Shown here piece after piece: positions 1 through 11,225 of a stretch of DNA of 64,000 bases. A program made the position numbers and the translations under genes. Every line of letters starts with the position of its first letter. Position 1 is the first letter of the stretch. A model generated the notes under the pieces. The model was not told the origin of the DNA. It made no database searches and was given only the letters and a program-made list of their open reading frames with translations. Source of the stretch: Henckelia pumila (lineage: Eukaryota; Streptophyta; Magnoliopsida; Lamiales; Gesneriaceae); assembly GCF_033568475.1 (NCBI RefSeq), contig NC_133121.1:54163905-54227904 (forward strand), read 5' to 3'.

Positions 1-335
1 AGGTGGACTCTTTACTAAGGATTTGAGAAGGTCTTTTGTATCCAGCCCCTGCATGAAGGCGCTAATGAGTAGGTCGGTGCTAGCAATGGGTACCTCGAGA
101 ACCAAAGCACTAAATCTGCGAATATATGCTCTCAAATTCTCCTGTTCACGTTGTTTGATTGTGAAGAGGCTGAAAGTAGTAGTAGGATTCTTTTTGATAC
201 TGGCAAAGTGATGCAGAAAATACTTGCTGAAATCCTTGAATTCTCTGATTTCTCCTGGACGTAACAAATTAAACCATTGCTGAGCTGGTCCTACAAGAGT
301 AGTGAGGAAGACCCTACATTTGATCGGGTCAGAAT

Positions 336-1642
336 TGTAGTGACCCTTACCTAGATCACATACTAATCAGAAACCTAAGCATGCAATTAATTGAATTAAA
401 ACAGTAAGCTAGAATAAACTGCGAAAACAATAAACATTATACAATCCCAAGAAAAGAAATCTGCAAATACCCCAAATATTTATGCAACCAAATCGAATAC
501 TGTATCATCCCAATACATCAAAACGAAGCTCCAGCTGGCCATCCACTGCCTAGTCCCTCCTGGATCCACCCGCCTCATCCAATCGCAAACCTGCCCCATG
601 GAATAGGTGTCCAGATATACAAGGTACAAGACGTGAGCATAAAACGCTCAGCACGAGAGTATGAGTATACCGTACTTATGAATACATGAATGCAAGTGTA
701 GAGCCTACTGAACTAGAGGCCAAGGATCAGATAACAAAGATAGACCGGGCCCTGGTATGTAGCATCTTGTGTCGTCGCTTCAGGAGGTGGCTCACATACC
801 AAAATACCAGTGGATACTCCGGACCCAAATCGATGGAAGTCCATCCACTAATAGGATAGGGTAAAACCCTACTACTAGACATCTCAAATAAGATAGCTCA
901 TTATGCAAATGTATGCAGCATAAAATTATGTCATATAAATCATGCAGTCACATAATACATGCATACTCAGTCAGGATATCTCGAACAGTACTTTCGTACC
1001 TCAACTAATAGGCAAGCTCTACCGGCTCTAGGTCCACACCTATAGTCCGCACTACACAGCGAAATGATACTAATATCATTAAAGTGCTCTAAAAGCCTTA
1101 ACTAAGCTATTGCATACTTCTAAATATTTTTAGGAAGCAAAAGCTATACCTACGTCCGTCGTCAGCACTTTGATGTCAATGCCTCCAGAACTTGGACACA
1201 ACTCCGCTGCAACTCCCGAACGCCTCGCCGACCCTCGGGTCAAGCCTAGAAAGGCTAGAAATACTAAAATATGCTTATAACAAGAAAGGACTCGCGGAAT
1301 TGGCAATGAAAAGTGAAGCCTTGGCCCTATATTTATAGGACACGATCGGAACCTCCGATGCGCCATCGGAGCTTTCGTTCTTGCTTATCTGCCACGTGGC
1401 AAAATTTCATTGGCTGGCTACAGATAGGGGATATCGGAACCTCCGTTCCCGATCGGAGCTTCCGTTGCCCCACACATCATGGATGACATAATACTATCGG
1501 AGCTTCCGTTGCACACCGGAGCTTGCGATCGCCATCGGAGCTTCCGTTCCCTACAACGGAGCTTCCATTCTGATCAGTCCTTAATGGTTCATTATGCGTT
1601 GATTAATCCCTTAATCACCTATTCTGGGTACGAGCTACTACA
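336..1642 (-). mobile_element. Solo LTR (H), chromovirus-type Ty3/gypsy
   Basis: The block begins TGTAGTGACCC and ends GAGCTACTACA (TG...CA) and is flanked by a perfect 5-bp target duplication AGAAT at 331-335 and 1643-1647. It shares organisation and stretches of sequence with the LTRs of element G, for example the CTCTAAAAGCCTTAACTAAGC segment near 1090 and the GTCCGTCGTCAGC segment near 1155. The TATA box (CTATAAATATAG on the minus strand, 1327-1338) sets transcription to the minus strand. No internal region remains, so it most likely arose by LTR-LTR recombination. Confidence 0.85.
1327..1575 (-). promoter_or_regulatory. TATA box and upstream repeat array in LTR H
   Basis: On the minus strand a TATA box (1327-1338) is preceded by a cluster of about 20-bp motifs of the type GATCGGAGCTTCCGTTCC (1343-1575), at least six copies in both orientations. 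The array has the same place relative to TATA as in the two LTRs of element G. This looks like a U3 enhancer array; function is inferred from position only. Confidence 0.55.
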
Positions 1643-1855
1643 AGAATACTTATGCAACAGTGCAGCATTCTCAAATCGTTCTAGATGTTCTTCGGGATCT
1701 CCTTTACCATCATATTCCCCGATGTGAGGCTATTTAAAATGGTTCGGGAGGTCTGCATCCAATATCTCTGGAGTGAAGGGGATGCTCCTAACCGTAGTAA
1801 CTAGGTACCCGACCTGCTTTTTCTTAAGTTGCTTCATCTCTTCTTTCAACCTTTT

Positions 1856-2570
1856 TTTTTTTTTACACAATAGCCTTTCTCTTTAAATACTTCGATCGTA
1901 GTTTTCCGGATCGTGGGACCAAAAAGTGAGTGTGATTCACAAATTAATGATGATAGAGATTGTGGGCCTAAAAAGCTACACTGGATCGTTTACAGTTAGC
2001 AATGGTCCCATATCCATATTGAAGTGTTGGGAATAATTAAATAACCCTACCACCATCACTACTTCACTTTTAATTCAAAAGAGTTCAAATCCACGAGCAC
2101 CCTTGGGATCGAGATTATCATTGCTGCAAAATTCATATACCGAACCGAGTACTCCACGGAAGATGAGTAGGAATTATCTTCTAAATTTTTTTTTTTTATA
2201 GGTTTATCGTTTTTAGAAAGTACAAAAGTATAAAATATTAAGTTATATTTGATATCTCGTACAATATATCTGCTTCAAAAAATAAATAAATAAAATCTCG
2301 TACAATATACCATTGATGTGTTTTAACTCCTCGTATTAGGACAATTTCCAATCTCGAATCGGATGTAGATAAACACAATCGTTAATAGTCATTTGAATCA
2401 GCCTCAAAATTGTGATAATATTATTGGGATTCATATGGGATTCCAAAACAACGTTTGACTTTACAAAAGTCAAATGCATGTATCAAATCATTTAGCTTCC
2501 AATATGTGAGAAGCATATGTTACATCAGCAAAATATAAGCATGATGTAATAATATATATATACCAACACC
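1856..2570. other. AT-rich intergenic DNA, no gene seen
   Basis: After a T-rich run at 1850-1864 there is no reading frame or repeat that I can name. The section from about 1865 to 2170 may still belong to the decayed gypsy element on its left, but no protein similarity supports that. Confidence 0.5.
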
Positions 2571-2579
2571 TTAATTAAA

Positions 2580-3028
2580 CGAGTAAAAATTATTTTGGTA
2601 CATGAACTATTGATAAAATGTCAAATTGGTACATAAACTATTGAAAATAATTTAATTGGTATATAATCAAACTCAAAAGTCAATTTTTCTCTTTAGTTAA
2701 ATTTCTTTTAAATTGAATATTGTTATTAAATTGATTAATTGAACTACATGCATATTTTTGTCTTTTAATTTATTGTATTAGTTACAACTATAAATATAAA
2801 TTCATATTTACTAATTACTATACCATAAAAATAATATTATATATCATTATACGAAAAAATATTCAACGTAAAATTTATAGATTATAAATGAAAGACACAC
2901 ACATATATATAATTTTTAATTTGATTAATATAAAAAATAATATTATAACATAGATAAACAGAAAAATATATATCTTTTATTATATATTTTTAATATATAT
3001 TATTTTCGAATATATAATTTATCAATTG

Positions 3029-3076
<48 letters not shown>

Positions 3077-3377
3077 ATGCGCATGTTTGTATTAATTAAT
3101 ATTTACATTGTTTCGTATAATGAGTACGATATCTTTTCTATAATATAAAATCTAATTAAATATAAATTTATGTTTATAATTGTATTAATAAAATAATTTT
3201 TAAAAATTAATTGTGTATCTATTTTAATTTAACAAAAATATTAAACTTTAAAATAATGTAGGTGAAGGGTAAAATTAACTTTATAAGTTGATTATGTACC
3301 AATTAAACCATTTTCAATAGTTCATGTATCAATTTGACATTTTACCAATAGTTCGTGTATAAAAATGAATTTTACTC
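2580..3377. mobile_element. Mutator-like MITE with long terminal inverted repeats
   Basis: The left end (from 2581, GAGTAAAAATTATTTTGG) is repeated inverted at the right end (to 3377, ...AAAATGAATTTTACTC), and the match continues inward for about 90 bp through segments such as AAAATGTCAAATTGGTAC and ACTATTGAAAAT. A 9-bp duplication TTAATTAAA flanks it at 2571-2579 and 3378-3386, the length typical of Mutator elements. The interior is AT-rich and non-coding, so it needs a transposase from elsewhere. TTAATTAAA is low-complexity, which weakens the duplication slightly. Confidence 0.7.
3030..3076. repeat. Compound (TA)n(TG)n microsatellite
   Basis: About 15 TA units run directly into about 7 GT units. 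It sits inside the MULE-like MITE. Confidence 0.9.
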
Positions 3378-3386
3378 TTAATTAAA

Positions 3387-4271
3387 TATACTTGAGGTTT
3401 ATTCATCTTTTCGGAAGATCCTTTTATTTCCATGCAGGCAATACTAATACATATATAAAATTAGATATTGAATTAATAATCTAATCTAATTTCATATTTA
3501 GTTTCAAATTTTCAAATGCATTATTTATCTCACATGAATCAAATCATTAACTATTTATCTCATATCAATCATATCATTGATATAAAATTATAATATCACC
3601 CCTCATATATATATTTTTTATATTGATTAATCATTTAAAAGGTTAAAAAATATAATTTATCATTTTATCTCAAATTTAATCATTCAAACTAAACATATTA
3701 TTATTTATCAATTACTATTTCACATCTAACTCAATCATATTAGTAATCATTTGATTTTTATGTAACCAATCTTATCTAAAACAAAACGGACATATTATAT
3801 TAATGTTTCATAATTTTCTAAAAATTTTATTCACCTTCATAACATAACCATTATTTTCAATATAAAAAATAATATACTGTTTGGTAATTTTTTTAGGATG
3901 ATTATATTTTTTTACAATTTTATTGTATTATATTTTAAATGTCCTTATAAAATCTAAATCAAGTATGATTGTCAAATGATATATTTATAGAATCTCATTT
4001 CAAAAAAATTCTATGAGACGATATCAGTGTCAATGTTTTGAGACAGATCTCCTATTTGACCCGATCAATAAAAAATATTATTTTTTATGGTGAAATTATT
4101 ATTTTTCATTGTAGATATGAGTCTGATCGATCCGTCTCATTGAAAACATACTCATTTCATTTGTAACATATTTATCATACGCTCATCATGTGAGTGAAGA
4201 ATGATGTTTGATCCAAGCCGCATATAATGTTATCATGGGTCAAATAATGAAATCGAGATGAGTAAAATATG
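3387..4271. other. AT-rich intergenic DNA, no gene seen
   Basis: No coding potential seen. The part at about 4005-4145, with GAGACGATATCAG and GAGACAGATCTCC and a matching GATCCGTCTCAT further on, may be an old short repeat, but I found no clear ends or duplication. Confidence 0.45.
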
Positions 4272-4276
4272 ATATA

Positions 4277-4711
4277 TGATAGGTTACACCTAAAAATTCA
4301 ACTGGGCCTGAGCCCAATCAAGAAGGTCCACTCCAAATATTTTTGAGGTCCAAACTTATTTAAATATTATATATATTTAATTCAAGCAGACCCTGAATTC
4401 TACAAAAGCCCATAAGAGGCTCAATCCCATGAAACTCTCCAAATATCTATAAATAGCTCAAGTAACTTCATTATTACGATATACACATTATTTAGCACTA
4501 TATTTATTTTCTCTCGATTATTATTATTTGAGTAATAACTGACTTGAGCGTTGGAGTGCCTTCGCCGGGAACCCTCCCGGCTTCTCTGACTTTGTTTTGT
4601 GACGTAAGAACAACCCACTGAAGATCTCCACAGGGAACATATAAGGATTTGTTCATACTCCGGACTTTGCGAAAGCAACATGTCATATACAAGTGATTTT
4701 TGGCTACATCA
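4277..4711 (+). repeat. 5' LTR of element F
   Basis: Starts TGATAGGTTACACC and ends TTGGCTACATCA, 435 bp. It matches 43435-43868 with about 6% differences counted by eye, more than any other LTR pair here, so F is the oldest element. A possible TATA box is CTATAAATAGC near 4447. Confidence 0.9.
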
Positions 4712-4713
4712 GC

Positions 4714-4733
4714 TTGGCGCCGTCCGTGGGAAC
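4714..4733 (+). other. Primer-binding site of element F
   Basis: TTGGCGCCGTCCGTGGGAAC lies two bases after the 5' LTR. Primer sites of this GGCGCCGTC type are common in Tat-lineage gypsy elements; the exact tRNA primer is not assigned here. Confidence 0.65.
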
Positions 4734-5370
4734 TTGTTCTTTACGTCATTGAGAACACATATTACTTCAAAAATGTCTCAAGGAAATAATACCAATGGAA
4801 ACGCACTACCAAGCATTACTCTCACCCATGAAGCCTTGACTGCACTAATGGAAAACACAGCAGCACTCGCAGCAAAAGATGCAGTTGCTCAGTATCTAGA
4901 AACACGTAAGCGCAAAAGCAGCAAGAAAAAGGCTCAGACTGAAGGCTCATCATCTCTTGACCCTAATAACGAAGACCCAAATAAAGATAAGTCTAAAGTG
5001 AATGATAAAGATCAAGGGGGACCAAGAAAAATAATACTCAGAAAGACGGTGAAGCAAGTGTTCACACAGTTCATGAAACCTCTAGCGAAAACAAAATCAC
5101 TAATCCAACCCGGAAGGATGGATCTCGCACACATGTAACTGGAGAGAATTCGTCATCAATTTTGCCGTCACGTTGAAGCCCCTTCACTGATGACATCCTA
5201 TCTGAAGCGTTACCAAAGGGGGTCAAAATCCCCAGTTTACCTGAGTTTGATGGAACGAGTGACCCCCAAGATAATATTGACAAATTCTACGCGAAAACGG
5301 ATTTGTATGATATCACAGATGCAGCATACTGTAAAATTTTCCGAACAACATTATCAAGAAGAGCACTCGC

Positions 5371-7266
5371 TGTTGGAACACGCGTTCTCTGATCACACGG
5401 ATGTGATATCCGGAGCAGCGGAAGTTTAAAAATTTTATTTTTTGATATGGAACGATTTCATATCGTGAGTATCAAATCCTAACGATTAAAATTGTTGCAA
5501 GTAAAATAATAAACACAGTAAAATATTTTACCTCTTCAAGCAAAGGCTTGATTATGGACTCCAACAGAATTTAATCTGCTCTTCTTGTAAATCCCGGGAA
5601 CCGATGACTATCACGATCAACCTCCGGAATTAAGTCCACGAATAGAAAACTAAAACTCTCTGATTGATTGCACTAGAAATCAATTAGATGTTTATCAAAG
5701 AGAATAAACAGATTTGATCTGTCAATTCAGAATGTAATTTTTCACAAAAATTACAGACTGAATTATCTCAAAAAGAAGCAGAGGAATTCAAAAATTCCCC
5801 TTGAAATATTATGCAGTATTTTCGAAAATTGCAAGAGTGAATACTGTGTAATTTTCGAACACTACACATGTATTTATAAATAATTTCTAGACTAGATTAA
5901 GTTATAATTATATTAGGACACTAACTCCTTAGGGCCCATAATCCATAACTTAAGCCCAACAAGCCAAGCCCGTTATTATAGAAATTAATATAAAATTCAT
6001 CATGACTCCGATTGATAAACTGATTTCACCAATGTGCACAGAAACCATTTCTACACCTTTTAAAGACAAGATAATTTTCTGAATCCGAATTCAGTGATTT
6101 CCAAAAATGTCCATCCCTATGTCATTTTAGGAAATTCCACTCCCTTTAGTTAAGAAGTCCAACTTCTCTTTCATTAAATTTAACTCTTTAAATTTAACTA
6201 TCTCAACAAGGTTTAGTAATCCATTACTTGTGTGACCCTCAATGGTTCAGGGATACAGCTAGCCGTGGGCTCACAACTCCTTGTGACTCGAAACAACGAT
6301 TTCCGACTTACCCAATGAATCATGGTAAGAGCGTCTAGCAACATCGCCCCATGATTCCCTAGGTATCACTGATAGTGCCTGCAAGAACCAGTAAATTTTG
6401 GTTAGCGTACAGTACGGTCCCTTCATCCATATATCCCGATCGAATCAACAACCATTGGTGCATCGAGAGTCGTTCGAGATTCGATAACTATGCAATGCAT
6501 CTTGAAGATCAAATAATGACATCGCATGTGCTACTAGGAAACCGAGTAACCTAAAACACATCATGTACTCTGGCCAGAGATTCGTCACACTAATATCTCC
6601 TCAGATCGCATAGGATATCCACACTCGCAAGTATGTGGTGAATCCTTGACAACAAAGCATCGAATCCTATATGTGTCGTAACTGTATCCAATCCCAACAC
6701 CTGATGACCCCAATAGAGTCGGTAAATGAGTCAAAGTACAGTACTAGCATATAGAGTCTCAATGATGTTTCAAGTAGTAAGGACTAATGGTGTACAACCA
6801 AAACCGCGGACTTATCCACTCAAATAATAATAACTACTTGGAAAGTCCGAATAGGGTAGTTCGATCATTCATCATATGAATATCCATTTGCATGCTTTGA
6901 ACATCTCCATGTCCATTACCAATGAAACGTGGTACTTGGCATCACAAATGCTAGTCTCAATCTCGAGCGATCCTTATCCTTATTAGCGGATGGCTCAATT
7001 GACTAGGAACTATTTAGAATATACAGTGACTATAAGATGTGTTTTATAATAGTGATCTCTCTTTATTCACTATCTCATCTTACTTACACTATAGTATATT
7101 CAAGGTCTTTATCAAAAAAACAATAGTATATCATAATATAACAATATGAAGAAAGACAAAGAAAATGCCATTAATGAATGTAAATTATATTAAACAAAGA
7201 TTGTTTATACATAGAGTCATAAAAGCCCTTAGCCACAAGTTGGCTAACCGGGCACCCACTCTTTCA
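5371..7266 (-). repeat. 3' LTR of element D
   Basis: Begins TGTTGGAACACGCG and ends CACCCACTCTTTCA, 1896 bp. The adjoining polypurine tract is AAGTGGGAGATT on the minus strand (7267-7278), directly behind the pol stop codon. Confidence 0.92.
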
Positions 7267-7280
7267 ATCTCCCACTTGCC

Positions 7281-10200
7281 CTAAAGCCAACTAGTCATAC
7301 TACGTAATCCCATTGCTTCGCGATGTTTGTCAAACAATTGTCCTGGCAAGGGCTTAGTAAGTGGATCAGCGATATTGTCTGTAGAGGCCACTCTCTCGAC
7401 AGTGATGTCTCCTCTTTCCACAATCTCCCGGATGATGTGGTATTTCCTCAGTACGTGTTTGGATCTTTGATGAGACCTTGGTTCCTTTGCCTGAGCAATG
7501 CCACCAGTGTTGTCGCAGTACACCGGAACTGGACTAACAGCTTCAGGAATTACGCCCAACTCTTGGACGAAATTCCTCATCCAAACGGCCTCTTTAGCAG
7601 CAGCTGATGCTGCAATGTATTCTGCCTCAGTGGTGGAATCTGCTGTGGTGTCCTACTTGGAAATCTTCCAAGAGACAGCACCGCCATTGAGCATGAATAC
7701 AAATCCAGAGGTTGACTTCGAGTCATCCACGTCACTTTGGAAGCTAGAGTCGGTATAGCCTTCCAATTTCAATTCTCTTCCTCCATAAACCATGAATATA
7801 TTCTTAGTCCTTCTCAACTACTTAAGAATATCCTTCACGGCTTTCCAATGCATTTGACCGGGGTTGGCCTGATTTCTGCTCGTGACACTCAGAGCAAAGG
7901 CTACATCCGGTCTGGTAGATATCATCCCATACATAATACTACCTATGGCTGACGCATATGGTATGTGTGTCATTTTCTCTATCTCTTTTTCAGTTTTGGG
8001 ACACATAGACTTGGATAGAGAAACTCCATGACACATAGGTAGATGTCCTCTCTTGGACTCATCCATAGAAAACCTTTTCAATATGGTGTCTATGTAGGTT
8101 GCTTGAGTGAGTCCAATCATTCTCTTGGATCTATCTTTATAGATCTGTATCCCTAGAATATAGGAGGCCTCACCCAAATCCTTCATCGAGAATCTACCTG
8201 ATAACCATATCTTTGTCGACTGCAACATCCCTACGTCATTCCCAATGAGTAGGATGTCATCAACATAAAGGACTAAGAACGTCACCGCATCCTTAACTAC
8301 TTTCTTGTACACGCACGGTTCCTCCGGGTTTTTGATGAAACCAAAGTCCTTTATTGTTTCATAAAATTTCTGGTTCCAACTTCTTGATGCTTGTTTGAGA
8401 CCATAAATTGATCTCTGAAGCTTGCATACCTTATGCTCGCTTCCCATGGATGTGAATCCCTCGGGCTGCATCATATAGATTTCTTTCTTAATGTTTCCAT
8501 TAAAAAATGCAGTCTTCACATCCATTTTCCATATCTCATAGTCATACCATGCTGCTATGGCAATAAGGATTCTTATGGACTTGAACATTGCGACTGGTGA
8601 AAAGGTTTCATCATAGTCAACTCCTTGTCTTTGAGTATAACCTTTTGCTACCAATCGTGCCTTGTAGGTTAGTAACTTGCCATCAGGCCCAAGTTTTCTC
8701 TTGTAGAACCATTTACACCCTATTGGAACAATTCCATCGGGAGGATCTACTAAAGACCAAACTTGGTTTGTATGCATTGAGTCTATTTCCGACTGCATAG
8801 CATCAAGCCATAAATTTGAATCCGCATCAGAAATTTCTTCCTTGAAGTTTCTTGGATCATATCCAATGTCGGGTTCACTTTGATCCCCTTCAAGAAGAAG
8901 ACCATATCGAATAGGAGGTCTAGAAGTCCTCTCGGATCTCCTAGATGTAGGCGTGTCCGTTGAAGGTTCTTGAGGTGTGTGATCGTTATTTTGTATCTCG
9001 GGTTCTTCTCGAATTTCTTTGAGTTCCATCATCTTGCCTTTCTTATCTAATAAGAACTCCTTCTCCATGAAGGTGGCATTCCTCGAAACAAACACTTTTG
9101 TTTCATTAGGATGATAGAAATAATATCCGATTGAATTCTTCGAATATCCTACAAAATAACATAAGGTGGATTGACTATCCAACTTATCTCCCACTGTCTG
9201 CTTCACGTAAGCAGGACATCCCCAAATCCTTAAGTACGAATACTTAGGAGCTTTGTCATTCCATAACTCGTATGGAGTTTTATCTACTGCTTTAGTGTGG
9301 ACATTATTCAATAACAATACCGCCGTTTCAAGCGCATAACCCCAAAACGAAGGTGGGAGCTCAGTGAAGCTCATCATAGATCGAACCATGTCCAACAAAG
9401 TTCGATTGCGATGCTCCGAGACACCATTCAGCTGAGGTGTCATAGGAGGAGTCCACTGAGAGAGAATCCCATTATCTTTTAGATAGCTCAAAAACTCGGT
9501 ACTTAAGTATTCTCCATCTCGATCCGATCGAAGTGCTTTAATACTTCTACCTTGTTTGTTTTCTACTTCAGCCTTGAATTCTTTGAACTTTTCAAATGAT
9601 TCAGACTTATATTTCATTAAATATAAATACCCATACCTAGAATAATCATCAGTAAAGGTAATGAAGTAGGTATGACCAAATTTAGTACCGATACTAAATG
9701 GTCCACAAACATCTGTATGGATCAAATCCAACACGTTTTGACTACGCTCAGGCTTCCCTTTGAAAGGAGATTTAGTCATTTTTTCTTTTAGGCAGGACTC
9801 ACAAGTAGGTAGAGAGTTAATATCAGACATATCAAACATGCCCTCTCCCACTAGCTTGTTCATCCTCCTTGAGAAAATATGACCAAACCTAGCATGCCAA
9901 AGGTTTGCCGGGTTTTGACTATCGTTTTTCCTTTTATTTTTTGTTACCGGTTTATCAACATAATTAATTGGAACGTCTTTTAATTTTAAGTTATATAGAT
10001 CGTTTTCAAGTTGTCCATTTCCAATTAAACATTCATTCTTGTAAATATTGCAAATCCCATTCACAAAATTGCAAGAAAAACCATCTCTATCAAGCATAGA
10101 AACAGAAATAATGTTTTTAATCAAATCTGGCACAAATAAAACATCTCTTAAAAGTAACTTAAAATCGTTCTGCAAAACTAAATAAACGTCTCCCACTGCT

Positions 10201-11225
10201 TTGGCTTCAACTCTGGAACCATTTCCGAGCCTCAGCTGGGTCTCACCCATCCTAAGCTTACGACTTCTTGTCATCACCTGCAAATCATTGCAAATGTGAG
10301 ATCCACATCCGGTATCCAATATCCAAGAAGTAGTATTAAGTGAAACATTTATTTCAATGTAAAACATACCCTTTGTAGTTCGCAACTGCTCGAGGTATTC
10401 CTTGCAGTTACGTTTCCAAAGACCGGGTTTCTTGCAGTGATGGCAAACATCTCCAGATATGTTCACGTTTGAAGAGTTTGTCTTGCCCTTCTTCTTTGGT
10501 ACAATTTTCTTGGGTGGGGCAGAACGTTTCTTACCCTTTCCACTTGGCCCCTTCTTAGAGTAAGAAGAGGAGCCAACCAAGAGTACCGGTTTTTCCTTCT
10601 TTAATGTGGCCTCATAAGACACAAGCATACTGACCATCTCTTCAAGGGTGGCCTCTATCTTGTTCATATTGAAGTTCACCACAAATCCGTCAAACGACGA
10701 AGGAAGTGAAAGAAGCAATAAGTCCGTATTCAATTCATGCTCCAATGTCAAATCGAGTGTTACCAACTTCTCAATTAGCCCAATCATGTGTACCCCATGC
10801 TCACGGACAGAAGTCCCATCTCGCATGCGGCATGTCATGAGCTCTTTGATGGTGGCATACCTCTCCGACCTTGACTGAGCTCCAAAAAGTTCCTTGAGGT
10901 GCATGTGTATATCAGCAGCATACACGGAATCCTCAAATCGCCTCTGGAGTTCATCAGACATTGAAGCTTGCATATAGCATTTAGCTTTGATATCATGGTC
11001 CCACCATTGATCAAGTTTTGACAATTCTTCCGGACTTATATTAGCCGGTGCTTCCTTTGGAGGATTCTTTTCTAACACGTAGAAAATTTTCTTCGAGTTT
11101 AGAACAATCTTTAATTTACGGAACCATTCCGTATAGTTTGCGCCAGTCAATTTGTTTTGTTCGAGAATTGAGTATAGTGGATTTCGCGAATTCATTGTAA
11201 TGAAATACTGAAAAGAAACAGACAA
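7281..11225 (-). pseudogene. gag-pol polyprotein of element D, two nonsense codons
   Basis: A 1135-codon frame (11225-7818) reads gag, protease, integrase and reverse transcriptase in copia order; RNase H follows to 7281. Gag starts MSVSFQYF or at the inner Met of MNSRNPLYS. The zinc knuckle near residue 262 reads CHHCKKPGLWKRNC, so the conserved His is Leu. Protease has LDTGCGSH near 302. Integrase has its HHCC region from about 440 and the Asp, Asp, Glu triad in HTDVCGP, RSDRDGEY and SEHRNRT. RT has YVDDILL near 988. TAG codons at 7818-7820 and 7653-7655 interrupt RNase H; element C has sense codons at both places. The element is otherwise nearly open, so decay is recent. Enzymes would act in cytoplasmic particles and the nucleus. 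Confidence 0.9.

Larger units (their letters stand above)
1..1855 (-). pseudogene. Ty3/gypsy gag remnant, interrupted by a solo LTR
   Basis: Read on the minus strand, 1-330 and 1648-1855 encode a typical plant gypsy gag core (retrotransposon gag family, PF03732-like). The upstream part includes IPFTPEIL, then IGEYDGKGDPEEHLERFEN; the downstream part includes GPAQQWFNLL, FKDFSKYFLHHF and LRAYIRRFSA. Removing the solo LTR at 336-1642 and one copy of its duplication rejoins the frame exactly (HKYS followed by DPIKCRVF), so the insertion explains the split. A stop codon lies just before PHIGEYDG. The element runs off the left edge; its LTR and pol are not in the window. Gag would form the virus-like particle; this copy is dead. 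Confidence 0.75.
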
